A stretch of 64,000 nt of DNA from DATDAW01 sp036524675 (GCA_036524675.1 DATDBU010000181.1:40040-104039); one strand, 5' to 3'; numbered from the stretch's first letter, positions 25,249 to 33,712 are shown. A program made the numbers and translations. The notes: a model not told the origin generated them from the sequence alone.

Positions 25249-26846
25249 AAACCGTGATTCTGGCTCCTCTCCAACGCCGGGGTCCTCACTTCGACCATGG
25301 GGCGAAGCTGCGGAAGCCGGTGACGCTCGCATACACCCTCGCCGCTGCTCATCCCAAACCGCACCCGATCGTGCAAGCGAAGCTCAAAATCGGGGCGCCC
25401 AATGACCGCTACGAACAGGAAGCCGACCTAATGGCAGATCGTATTTGCAGGTCGGCGGAATCGTTTGGCATTCGCGACGGACGTTCAGCCGCGCACGACC
25501 CGACGAACTCTCGCCTGAGTGGTGGAGGAACGTTCTTGTCTACCCAGGATCGGACCTTCTTCGAGCCGCGCTTCGGAGCGGATTTTTCAAACGTATGCAT
25601 CCACGTCGGTGCCGAGGCCACGCAGATGGCGGACGCGCTCCATGCGCGCGCGTTCACTGTCGGCCGGGATATCGTATTCGGTGCAGGGGAGCAGCCGTCC
25701 GGAGATCGCAAACTGCTGGCGCACGAACTTACCCATGTTGTTCAACAAACGAAGGGCGTCGGCCCTGAGTTGCAGCGCCAACCGAAGCCTGAGCCGAAGG
25801 ATCGGCTTGAAACGCTCAAGGAGAAAGTCGGCCGCGGTGAAAAGCTCACCGAGGAAGAGATCGACTATATGACGCAGCGTCTCGGAAAAGAAATCGTGGA
25901 CCAGCTGTTAGGAAACGTTGGTCAGATCGGCATCGACTATAGCTCGTCGCGCCCTCCACAGGATCTCAGCAGACGATTTCGCGGACGACTGGAGTTGCGC
26001 CTCACTGGAATCGTGGGAGCGGTCGCCTCCAGCCTGGAAGGTGAAGCGACGGCCGACATCGATATCGTGGCGAAGGTTGCCGAAGAAAAAGCGGTCATCA
26101 CGATTGCGCCACCCGCGGAAGATAACCGTATGGCCGCGATGATTCGTCAACAACTCTTTCCCAACGATAATCCGCGAATATTCGACTTTAAGTTACCGAA
26201 GAAATACATAGGCTACGCCAACGCTATCTCGCTGCTCGCGCCGGTCACCATTTCGCTAGTCGGAAAGAAAACCAAGTCTTCGGGCGCGATGGTCGTAATC
26301 AAGCACGAATCGGTTCCCGACGGCGTGGAACTGCTAATCACCCTGGCGCCATCCGCCCGGGCCACGAGTGTCGAAGAAACGAAGCGGGACTTGCCCGGCA
26401 ACTATTGGACGCTCACGCCCAACCCGCGCATTTTCGCCACCGCCGGATACCAGGGATTTGCGGGAAAGCCTTCCTTTGTTACGACGATCGGCGCCGACTT
26501 CCCTCTCTCCTACGATACGAGCAATCCCCTCATTTACGGCGGACTCGGCGTGCGCGGGTCGCTCGATACAAGCCGTTTCGGCCGCGTGGGTGGAAATGTC
26601 TTCCTTGGCCTGAATCTCGACCCTCTCTCTCTCCAAGCCGGCCTCGGTGCCGGCGCTGCATTTCTGCCCACCCCGATCCAGACGCCCGATGGACCAGCGC
26701 AAACACTGGTCTATTTCGAGGCCGAAGGCGTGGCGGCTTACCGGATCGTAAGCAACCTGGAGTTGATGTTGACTCTGACCGCCGGAGGCGGAAAGAAAGG
26801 GCCAGGCTACGGTGCAGCGCAGCTGGGAGTGGCCTATCGCTTTTAA
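25245..26846 (+). CDS. eCIS-core (DUF4157) effector 6 with beta-barrel-like C-terminus
   Basis: This 533-residue protein starts at TTG 25245, overlapping the previous stop (TTGA). GTG 25254 is the alternative, and no in-frame ATG precedes the leader. Leader: HPIVQAKLKIGAPNDRYEQE. Core: FEPRFGADFSNVCIHVGAEA with HELTH at 160-164, then LQRQ. There is no CxxC module. The tail has a helical linker (about 175-225) and then long alternating strands rich in G, Y, F and T (ATAGYQGFAGKPSFVTTIGA, GGLGVRGSLDTSRFG), closing with AQLGVAYRF. A terminal aromatic residue after amphipathic strands is typical of outer-membrane barrels. A pore-forming or barrel-like cargo is inferred, with only modest support. 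Confidence 0.76.
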   Translation: MKTVILAPLQRRGPHFDHGAKLRKPVTLAYTLAAAHPKPHPIVQAKLKIGAPNDRYEQEADLMADRICRSAESFGIRDGRSAAHDPTNSRLSGGGTFLSTQDRTFFEPRFGADFSNVCIHVGAEATQMADALHARAFTVGRDIVFGAGEQPSGDRKLLAHELTHVVQQTKGVGPELQRQPKPEPKDRLETLKEKVGRGEKLTEEEIDYMTQRLGKEIVDQLLGNVGQIGIDYSSSRPPQDLSRRFRGRLELRLTGIVGAVASSLEGEATADIDIVAKVAEEKAVITIAPPAEDNRMAAMIRQQLFPNDNPRIFDFKLPKKYIGYANAISLLAPVTISLVGKKTKSSGAMVVIKHESVPDGVELLITLAPSARATSVEETKRDLPGNYWTLTPNPRIFATAGYQGFAGKPSFVTTIGADFPLSYDTSNPLIYGGLGVRGSLDTSRFGRVGGNVFLGLNLDPLSLQAGLGAGAAFLPTPIQTPDGPAQTLVYFEAEGVAAYRIVSNLELMLTLTAGGGKKGPGYGAAQLGVAYRF

Positions 26847-27112
26847 CCAATGACGCGCTGATTGGGATTTCACGTTGACCATTTCCCATGTTGCTCTCAT
26901 CCGCAACTCGCTACGCACTACATACCCAGCTGGCGGGACAGACCGCGAAGGACGAGACGGACGGCTACCGTGGGATCGACGGTGGTCAGTAACTGGCGGT
27001 TTTCGTCGTCGCACAATCCGTTTTGAAGGAAAGCAGTGGGCCGAGAGCTGGCGCTCCCAAGCTCTTCTTTAGCAATTCATACTCTAGCAAATTCCAGTGG
27101 AATCGTTCGAAA

Positions 27113-29539
27113 TCACATCAGCGCCAGTGCCTCATTTATATTCTTTTCCCGCCCGCGGATGATCGATGTGCCGGCGTGAATGTACCTCGTGCCGGCCATA
27201 AGCGCAGAGAGCGGCATATCCGACTTGAATCCGCCGAGGAGCTGGTCGAAGGGAACAGATCGATTGCGATAGGTCGCGCTGTAAAAATAGCCGTGCACCA
27301 CTCCGGCAAGGAGCCGTGCATCGCGCGCGCCGTTGCCCGCAATGCCTTCGGTGCGGAACAGGTCGCGATACAGATGGCGCAGGCCAACAGCTGTCACGTC
27401 CTTGTTTTTCAAATTGCCGAGATAAAGAAAGAAATGCTCGATGTTGCGCGCGAGCGGCATTGGTTTATTCCAGACAGGCGCATCAGGACCGTTCCAGAAT
27501 CGCACATTCTCCGGCAACGGCAGCAGTCCGCGCTCTCCTTCCGAGTGCCGGTGGTCGGGATCGACCAATCCATTCGTTTTCAGTCCCGCCTCGCAATAAA
27601 GCAACACCCAAGCGTCTTCTTTGGTTAGGGGTAGAAAATCCGCGCCATACTTCGCCTTTAACGTCGCATTGACGGCCTGAATAATGCCCAGCAACGCCGC
27701 TTCGTTCTTCGCGAGGAACTTTTCCTTGGTCATGCCATCCGCGATTAGATCGAACGTCGTTCCCGGCTCCGTGTGGCTTTCAATGACGTGTCCGGATGTG
27801 GCGGTTTCGGGCGGTTGCGACAGCGTCGCCGCATAGTCGTCGATAGCTCCGGCGTAGGCGCCGGCGAGCGCGTCCTTCCGCTCCGTCGCAATGCGGAGAT
27901 CGTTTGGGTTCGTGATGAAAAACGGCTCGCCAATGACGATGGGCGCTTTCGTGTTGAATAATTGCGATCCGCCACGCTCGCTGGAGGTGCGTCCGCTAAT
28001 TTTTAAGTCGTCAAGTCCCAGGGCTTCAAGGAATCGGGCTTGCAACAGATTTGCCAGCTTCTTGCCCCGCTTTGATGTCTGGTAATAAAGCACTTGCGTT
28101 CCCGAGGCAGTCGACCCATTGCCGTTGGCGTGAAGGCTCACGACGAATGCCGGGTTCAACCGGTTCGTTTCCAAAGGGAGCTTCTGATAGCCGTCCGGCG
28201 AATCGGGACGATGAATGGTGATCACCTCGGCGTTTTTCACCAGAACCCCAATCCGCTTCGCCAGATCCGAATTAAAGACGAACTCCGAGACGTTTTCTCC
28301 ATCGAGTGTTCCGACAGCACCTGGAGCAGACGGCTGGTGTCCGATGTCAATCACGCACAATGGCCTCGGCCCCGATGGCGCAACATACAAAGGATCGGAA
28401 GCCGGAGGCGGCGGCTCGTCTCCGATCAACTCGTCGCGGACCTCCCGCGCGATCCCCAAAACCTGCTCGCGAATGCCCCGCTGCGGCTCAAGCAATTTGG
28501 AAAGCAACGCGGAAGCAATGGGAGGCACCCCTTCCACCAGCGAACTAACCCGGATCACGTCGTCCACGGCATTTCCTTTGATGACCGCAAACTGTCCTTC
28601 GCGCTCACGAGCCGAGGCAAAGGGCTTTTTCTTCGGATCGCCCGATTCGTTGGGTTTACTGGAGGAAAGAAAAAAGTCGCCATCCACGGTACGGAAGAGG
28701 CAGTTCGGCAGAATCCGCCCGAAATGAGTCGCCTCCCTGGCTGGAATCAGAGAATCCGGCTCCTCTTGCTCCGAGGAATCGCCCTCCGCATGCTCCGGTT
28801 TATCTTCGGTCTCCGCGCCAGGAGCCGTTCCTTCTTCTCCGCCAGGCACGACAGAATCCTCGTTTCCGGCATGGAGTGCCTTAAGTCGTGCCCGAAACTC
28901 GGGCATCGTCCTCGATAACGCGCCACCGGGATCGTTTTTGCGCCCTGGCGAAACTTCGTCATGCCCGAGGACAAAATCGAACTGAAAAATGTCTGGTTCC
29001 TCCCGCTTCAACCACAGCAACAACTCCTCCAGAGATTTTTCCTGCTCGGTGGAATAACGGAGATACCAACCCGCTTCGCAGTTGTCCTTCCGCTCCACGA
29101 ACCGGACGAGATCGCGCTGGTAATCGCGGGCGGGATTCGGCACGCCGCGGGGAACGGCCTCGCGATTTTTCCGGTAATATTCAGGATCGTTAAACCAGGG
29201 CCGGAACGTGTTTTCGTCCAACTGCCGCAGCTTGCCTGCGTTGCAAACTTCCACGCCCACCAGGAATTGGCTGACACCGCTTCCCAGCCTCGGATACGCG
29301 CTTTTTCCGGCGTGGTATCCCCACTCGTCGAGATCGAAATTCTGAAAGACATCGCCATTGGGCGCGATGACGAAGAAACAATACCCATTCCCGATGCCGC
29401 CCTCGACCGTGTTGACAGCATTTGGACCGCCCGCAGTGAAATGAACAATGGCGCCTCGCGGAAAACCGCCGGCATATCGTCCCCGGGTCTTCATACGGCC
29501 GGAAACGTTCTGTTTGGCCTTGGGGTAACGCTGACTCAT
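27113..29539 (-). CDS. Dual-domain N-acetylmuramoyl-L-alanine amidase
   Basis: This 808-residue protein carries two separate amidase folds. Residues about 25-215 are amidase_2/PGRP-like (PRGAIVHFTAGGPNAVNTVE, EWGYHAGKSAYP, FLVGVEVCNAG, VLGHDEVSPGRKNDPG). Residues about 385-575 are amidase_3-like (VIDIGHQPSAPGAVG, NPAFVVSLHANGNGS, a late FFITNPND with a following E in ATERKDA). Both classes cut the bond between muramic acid and L-Ala and use zinc. The linker (about 230-380) is acidic and low in complexity. The last 200 residues are not recognised. There is no signal peptide. It faces the effector array convergently, so it may be another muralytic cargo, a lysis/release factor, or an independent recycling enzyme. 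Confidence 0.75.
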   Translation of the reverse strand: MSQRYPKAKQNVSGRMKTRGRYAGGFPRGAIVHFTAGGPNAVNTVEGGIGNGYCFFVIAPNGDVFQNFDLDEWGYHAGKSAYPRLGSGVSQFLVGVEVCNAGKLRQLDENTFRPWFNDPEYYRKNREAVPRGVPNPARDYQRDLVRFVERKDNCEAGWYLRYSTEQEKSLEELLLWLKREEPDIFQFDFVLGHDEVSPGRKNDPGGALSRTMPEFRARLKALHAGNEDSVVPGGEEGTAPGAETEDKPEHAEGDSSEQEEPDSLIPAREATHFGRILPNCLFRTVDGDFFLSSSKPNESGDPKKKPFASAREREGQFAVIKGNAVDDVIRVSSLVEGVPPIASALLSKLLEPQRGIREQVLGIAREVRDELIGDEPPPPASDPLYVAPSGPRPLCVIDIGHQPSAPGAVGTLDGENVSEFVFNSDLAKRIGVLVKNAEVITIHRPDSPDGYQKLPLETNRLNPAFVVSLHANGNGSTASGTQVLYYQTSKRGKKLANLLQARFLEALGLDDLKISGRTSSERGGSQLFNTKAPIVIGEPFFITNPNDLRIATERKDALAGAYAGAIDDYAATLSQPPETATSGHVIESHTEPGTTFDLIADGMTKEKFLAKNEAALLGIIQAVNATLKAKYGADFLPLTKEDAWVLLYCEAGLKTNGLVDPDHRHSEGERGLLPLPENVRFWNGPDAPVWNKPMPLARNIEHFFLYLGNLKNKDVTAVGLRHLYRDLFRTEGIAGNGARDARLLAGVVHGYFYSATYRNRSVPFDQLLGGFKSDMPLSALMAGTRYIHAGTSIIRGREKNINEALALM

Positions 29540-29809
29540 TGGGGGGTGCCTTTTGACGTGGCCGAGTGGAAGTCGCTACGCTAATACTGGAGCGTCAGAG
29601 CTAAAGGGCAACGCACGCCCCAAAAGCCTCAAACCCGCTCCAACATTTCCTCCTGCCATTGCCGTGAATTAACGGGAAAATCGTAGCGCAAACAATCTGC
29701 CACCGCAAGAATGTTCTAGCGGCCATCAGCTGGCGAGTTCTACGCCGGAGGGACAGGCCGCAAGTCGCAAGCAGCGGTAAGCACTACGGCAAATACGTCT
29801 GTGCGCTTT

Positions 29810-30469
29810 CTATCTTGCCGGGACAGTGCCGAAATGAGCGAGGTGCGAGGCGTATCCGGCTTCATCGTGGAGCATGGCTTCGATGGTGGCAATCAACGGC
29901 GGCGCTGTCGCGAGACCAGAAAAGACCGCTTTGTCGCCGACGCTACTCTCCAAGACAAATGTGGGACGCTGCGAAACCTGCAACGCGTGAAATTCAGCCG
30001 TCGTCGCGCGTGCGCGGGCCTCGATTTCGGCAGACTTTGCGCGCGCCAGCAGGTCAGCGGCATTCAGGTTGGCTGCCGCGGCGGCGATTTTTGCAGAGAC
30101 TTCCCAATCCCCGACTTTCTCCCCAGCGATCAAAGCTGCTTCGCTGATGGCTTTCCGCACTTCATCACCGGTCACGCCGAAATCCTTCGCCGCTTCCGCA
30201 ACAAGATTCGGCGCGAGATATTCCTTTAAAGCCGGGTCAAACCAACCCGAATTCAGCTTGAACGGCGACCGAACCATCGTCCCGCTGCGGCGGTAGAACC
30301 ATTCACATTGTTCACGGGAAACAGGCAATCCAGACGGGTCCATCAAGGCCAGTTTCCAGTCAAATTCAGCGACGCCAGCAAAACGCTTTTTTAGCTCCCC
30401 ATACGCCGGTTCAGCCCAAAAACACCACGACGAAATGATTTCTAGATAGTAAGTGATTCGAATGGACAT
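29810..30469 (-). CDS. DsbA/FrnE-like thioredoxin-fold protein
   Basis: This 219-residue protein opens with ITYYLEIISSWCFWAEPAYG, which matches the first strand and active-site loop of DsbA-family oxidoreductases such as FrnE. The second cysteine of CxxC is absent (CFWA). The long helical insert and the TRPTFVLESS cis-Pro-like segment before the last strand fit the same fold. Members without CxxC often act as isomerases or glutathione-dependent enzymes rather than disulfide oxidases. There is no signal peptide, so it is probably cytoplasmic. It stands alone. 29540-29809 upstream holds nothing I can identify. Confidence 0.65.
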   Translation of the reverse strand: MSIRITYYLEIISSWCFWAEPAYGELKKRFAGVAEFDWKLALMDPSGLPVSREQCEWFYRRSGTMVRSPFKLNSGWFDPALKEYLAPNLVAEAAKDFGVTGDEVRKAISEAALIAGEKVGDWEVSAKIAAAAANLNAADLLARAKSAEIEARARATTAEFHALQVSQRPTFVLESSVGDKAVFSGLATAPPLIATIEAMLHDEAGYASHLAHFGTVPAR

Positions 30470-30576
30470 GGGCCGACATTCTTCGATGGCGCCAAGATTC
30501 TGTCCAATCTGGAAAACGGATCACTCCCATCAGCCAAATCGATCATCGCCGCGAAAGCTGGCCCGCAGAATTCTCT

Positions 30577-31290
30577 CTACCCGATCTTGATCAACGCGAC
30601 GGTCGTGTTGTCCTGGTAACGCTTCCCTTTGGCAGTGACAGCGGCGAGCAAATCCGCTGTAATTCGGGCAGCGGAACGGTTCTTGCCCCTCTTGCAGCAG
30701 GCGACAATTTCTTCATCAGACAAGGTTAGCAAGCCGTCGCTGGCCGCAATCACGAGATCACCAAATTGCAGGGGCCGCATTTTGCGCGGGGCATCGACCA
30801 GGGGAATGCGCTCGCCTGTGAGAGCGGAAAGCAGGACATTGCGGGAAAGTTTAAAACCAGCCGGAAGACTGGCCGCCGAGTGATCGGCATTCAGGCGCTC
30901 GAGTGCGTTCCTCCGAAATAGATACAAAGGAGAATCACCAACACTGATCCAGCAGAGTCCCTCATTTTTAACGTGAACCGCCACCAGAGTAGTCCCCATC
31001 CCAGTAAAATTGCGCGGATCGGCATCCACAGCCGCGCCGACCTGGCGGTTGGCGAGTTTGAGTCCTGCAGAAAGCCGCGCCGCCTCGGATCCCTCGGCAT
31101 GCTCAAACCCTTCCAGAAAACCTTCCACCGCCACCTTGCTGGCGACCTGTCCGGCAGCGTGGCCGCCCACACCATCAGCGACTACGGCAAGAACCGAACC
31201 ATCGTCTGGTTGTTTGAATGCGTAAAAATCCTCCTGGTTTGCCCGGTTTCCCTGCATCTGCCAGCCCGCAAAATCCTCTTTAGTGTGCAT
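30577..31290 (-). CDS. PP2C-family (Stp1-like) serine/threonine protein phosphatase
   Basis: This 237-residue single-domain protein has the PP2C motifs in order: GNRANQEDFYAF, VVADGVGGHAAGQVAS (metal-binding DGxGG), GMGTTLVAVHV, WISVGDSPLYLFR, IAASDGLLTLSDEEIVAC and QDNTTVALIKIG. The aspartates needed for the two metal ions are kept. Such enzymes reverse Hanks-type kinase phosphorylation, often acting on PASTA kinases and cell-wall regulators, but no kinase gene lies in the window. It lacks membrane segments. The 290 bases between it and the divergent M42 gene contain no gene I can support and probably hold the two promoters. Confidence 0.88.
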   Translation of the reverse strand: MHTKEDFAGWQMQGNRANQEDFYAFKQPDDGSVLAVVADGVGGHAAGQVASKVAVEGFLEGFEHAEGSEAARLSAGLKLANRQVGAAVDADPRNFTGMGTTLVAVHVKNEGLCWISVGDSPLYLFRRNALERLNADHSAASLPAGFKLSRNVLLSALTGERIPLVDAPRKMRPLQFGDLVIAASDGLLTLSDEEIVACCKRGKNRSAARITADLLAAVTAKGKRYQDNTTVALIKIG

Positions 31291-31580
31291 CGACTATTCC
31301 TCGATCGGGTCCAGGGCAGCCGGGGCAAAATGTAGAGGCGCAATCCGGCAAACCATTCGCATCAGTCCCCACGGTTTACGGTCTTTTCCTCTGGAAAAAG
31401 CGGAGTCGTCGTAACTCGAAGTGATTGGATTGAGATCTGGCCGGCCCGCAGGATTCATACCGGCGCCATCGTAAGACGAGTTCAGCGTCCAGGTCCATCC
31501 TGAATCCAAAAGCCAAAAGGATTTTACGAACGGTAAATTGCCACTTTTCAGCAAGCGCAGGTCTGCCATAGGAGTTTGAG

Positions 31581-32663
31581 ATGGACGATTCCACAAAAAC
31601 TTTCCTTCTCGACCTCCTTGAAACACCGAGTCCGACCGGGTTTGAACTCGCAGGCCAGGCAAAATGGGCGACGTATTTACGGACCATGGCTGATTCGGTG
31701 GAAAATGACGCTTACGGGACAGCCTGGGCGACACTTCAAGGCCGATCGGCAAAACCCAAAAAGGTGATGCTGGAGGCGCATGCGGACGAAATCGGGTTCA
31801 TCATCAAACAGATCACGAAGGAAGGCTTTCTGAGGCTGGATCGTTCGGGCGGCTCAGATATCGCGACAGCGCGTGGACGGCGACTGAAAATTCTCGGAGA
31901 CCATGGCCCGGTAAGGGGAATCATCGGAAACACAGCGATTCATTTGCGACGAGACAGCCTCGCGGACGAAAAGGCCCCTAAAATTCACGAGTTATATGTG
32001 GACGTCGGGGCGTCGAATGCCGATGAAGTGCGGGCGCTCGGATTGCGCGTGGGACATCCAGCTGTTTACGCGGACGGCGCGTCATTTTTTGGGAAAAATC
32101 TGCTGACGGGACGCGCACTGGATAACCGGCTCGGCGGATTCATTTTGTCGCAAGTCATCGCACGGCTCGCACAGAAACGTGATTCGTTGCGGGCAACCGT
32201 TCATGCCGTAAATGCCGTGCAGGAAGAAATCGGGGGCAACGGTGCAAAAATGGTCGCGCACCGGCTCGCCCCGGACGTGTGCGTCGTGCTGGATGTGACG
32301 CACGCGACCGACACTCCTGGGATCGACCAAGCCGTACATGGGGAAGTAACACTCGGCGGCGGTCCAAGTCTCACGCACGGAACGGCCAATCATCCGCTGG
32401 TCATCAAACGTCTCGCTGAATGCGCCGAAGCAGCGGGAATTCCAATTCAGCACGAAAGCAGCAGCCGTTATTCGGGCACGGATACGGATGTGATTTTTAC
32501 CGTCGGAAGCGGGATTCCGAGCGGATTAGTGAGTTTGCCACTCAGATACATGCATAGCGTCATCGAAATGGCGAACCTGGACGACGTCGAGCGAGTCATC
32601 TCGCTGCTGGTCGCATTCGTAGAATCCGTGACCGATGAAGACGATTTCTCGGCGAAAGTCTGA
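31581..32663 (+). CDS. M42-family glutamyl aminopeptidase / endoglucanase-like metallopeptidase
   Basis: This 360-residue protein is the full length of M42 peptidases. Metal ligands and catalytic residues are visible: LEAHADEIGFII (first His), GRALDNRLGGF (bridging Asp), AVQEEIGGNGAKM (catalytic Glu-Glu), VLDVTHATD and SSSRYSGTDTDV. These enzymes form dodecameric cytosolic shells that trim peptides. Some relatives were once annotated as cellulases (FrvX/YsdC), and nothing here supports cellulase activity. The start ATG 31581 follows a GAG-containing site. The gene appears monocistronic. The toxin-antitoxin pair starts 40 bases downstream. Confidence 0.9.
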   Translation: MDDSTKTFLLDLLETPSPTGFELAGQAKWATYLRTMADSVENDAYGTAWATLQGRSAKPKKVMLEAHADEIGFIIKQITKEGFLRLDRSGGSDIATARGRRLKILGDHGPVRGIIGNTAIHLRRDSLADEKAPKIHELYVDVGASNADEVRALGLRVGHPAVYADGASFFGKNLLTGRALDNRLGGFILSQVIARLAQKRDSLRATVHAVNAVQEEIGGNGAKMVAHRLAPDVCVVLDVTHATDTPGIDQAVHGEVTLGGGPSLTHGTANHPLVIKRLAECAEAAGIPIQHESSSRYSGTDTDVIFTVGSGIPSGLVSLPLRYMHSVIEMANLDDVERVISLLVAFVESVTDEDDFSAKV

Positions 32664-32680
32664 GGTAGACAACGCGAGGG

Positions 32681-32701
32681 GCGTAAAACATAGTATTACG
32701 C
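32681..32701. promoter_or_regulatory. Palindromic operator candidate of the AbrB/Doc pair
   Basis: GCGTAAAAC and GTATTACGC form arms of 9 bases with one mismatch around a 3-base centre. The site lies immediately before the antitoxin ATG at 32703. AbrB/MazE-type antitoxins usually repress their own operon through such palindromes, which supports autoregulation. Confidence 0.6.
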
Positions 32702-32702
32702 A

Positions 32703-32930
32703 ATGATCAAAACTATCACCAAAATCGGCAACTCGCAGGGGATCATCTTCGATTCCGCATTTATGGATATGGCTCGCCTGAAGGTCGGCGACCCATTGAG
32801 TGTTACAATCCACCCAGGCGGAGGCATTATCCTTGAGCCTGTTACCAATGGACCATCCCGGGAAGAAGTTAGTGCCGTCATCCAGAAGACGGTCAAGGAT
32901 TACGCCAAAACACTTCGCAAACTTTCGTGA
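32703..32930 (+). CDS. AbrB/MazE-type antitoxin
   Basis: This 75-residue protein has residues 1-47 forming the swapped-hairpin AbrB/SpoVT DNA-binding fold: ITKIGNSQGIIFDSAFMDMA with the KxGNSxGI signature, then LKVGDPLSVTIHPGGGIILE. The C-terminal helix (about 52-75) is the expected toxin-neutralising tail. Its stop overlaps the toxin start by four bases (GTGA), which couples translation. The palindrome just before the gene is the likely self-binding operator. Confidence 0.88.
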   Translation: MIKTITKIGNSQGIIFDSAFMDMARLKVGDPLSVTIHPGGGIILEPVTNGPSREEVSAVIQKTVKDYAKTLRKLS

Positions 32931-33334
32931 GTGCAACTCCGGACGACTGCTTCCATTTGTCAAAAGGCATCGTTCTGGAAATTCACGAGGCAGTTTTAAA
33001 GGAATTTGGCGGCTTGGAAGGCATCGCGGACGAGCGGCTACTCGAATCGGCCATTGCTGCACCACAGGCCAGTTTCGGAGGAAAATCCCCGTATAGGGAC
33101 ATTGTGGAAGTCGCGGCCGCATACCTCTATTTCATTTGCCGGAACCACGCTTTTCTCGATGGAAACAAGCGGACGGCCATGGCGGCAGCGATCGTTTTCC
33201 TACGGCTAAACGGTATTGAGCCTGAGCCTGATAGCGACGACTGGGAAACCCTTGTCCTCGACGTTGCCGCGAGCAGGCTGGATCGTGGGCAAACCACCGA
33301 ACGCCTGCGCGAACTAGTCAGGCTGCCTGAGTGA
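32927..33334 (+). CDS. doc: Doc-like (Fic fold) death-on-curing toxin
   Basis: This 135-residue protein has the Doc/Fic catalytic motif HAFLDGNKRTA intact at about residues 74-84, preceded by AAYLYFICRN and with the N-terminal helix containing FGGLEGIADERLLESAI typical of Doc. Doc phosphorylates elongation factor Tu and halts translation. Fic relatives with a glutamate in the motif AMPylate instead. The short HxFxDGNKRTA form fits Doc. Start GTG 32927 overlaps the antitoxin stop. The AbrB-type partner rather than Phd is a common alternative pairing. Confidence 0.9.
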   Translation: MSATPDDCFHLSKGIVLEIHEAVLKEFGGLEGIADERLLESAIAAPQASFGGKSPYRDIVEVAAAYLYFICRNHAFLDGNKRTAMAAAIVFLRLNGIEPEPDSDDWETLVLDVAASRLDRGQTTERLRELVRLPE

Positions 33335-33363
33335 AAATGTAAAAAATCTCCGGATAACTCCCC

Positions 33364-33391
33364 TTGCGCGTCGAAAAAAGTCCGTCATATT
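33364..33391 (+). promoter_or_regulatory. Weak sigma70-like promoter candidate for rpsO
   Basis: TTGCGC at 33364-33369 and CATATT at 33386-33391 are separated by 16 bases and lie just upstream of rpsO. The match to consensus is moderate, so this is only a suggestion. Confidence 0.3.
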
Positions 33392-33407
33392 TGCGAACTC
33401 TAAATTT

Positions 33408-33668
33408 ATGGCAACAACAGCAACCCAAGATCTGACACCGTTTCAGTTGCACAGCAACGATACCGGCAGCGCTGATGTTCAGATCGCCCTCATTACTGCA
33501 CGGATCAATCACCTGACCGAGCACCTCAAGGGCCACGTCAAAGACCATCACTCCCGTCGCGGACTTCTCAAACTCGTAGCCCAACGTCGTAGCCTGCTCG
33601 ATTATCTCAAAAGAACTTCCGGTGAACGGTACAAAACCGTCATCGAAAAGCTCAGTCTCCGTAAGTAA
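33408..33668 (+). CDS. rpsO: 30S ribosomal protein S15
   Basis: This 86-residue protein is close to the usual 88-89. Residues include GSADVQIALITARINHLTEH, KDHHSRRGLLKLVAQRRSLL and DYLKRTSGERYKTVIEKLSL, the three helices that bind the 16S rRNA three-way junction. The H-H-S-R-R-G-L loop is intact. It lies upstream of pnp, the conserved rpsO-pnp arrangement. Hairpins follow between the two genes. Confidence 0.97.
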   Translation: MATTATQDLTPFQLHSNDTGSADVQIALITARINHLTEHLKGHVKDHHSRRGLLKLVAQRRSLLDYLKRTSGERYKTVIEKLSLRK

Positions 33669-33674
33669 CCAGAG

Positions 33675-33705
33675 CTCCGCACGAGCGGAGAATTACAATT
33701 TTTTT
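33675..33705 (+). terminator. Hairpin with T-run after rpsO (terminator or attenuator)
   Basis: CTCCGC-ACGA-GCGGAG (33675-33690) is a perfect 6-bp stem with a tetraloop, followed 8 bases later by a run of seven T. It may end part of the rpsO transcripts before pnp. Confidence 0.5.
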
Positions 33706-33712
33706 GATGTGC

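Noticed and set aside
31291..31580. Minus-strand frames upstream of the M42 gene
   Set aside because: They overlap the M42 coding region, have no signature, and are best seen as shadows over a promoter region.
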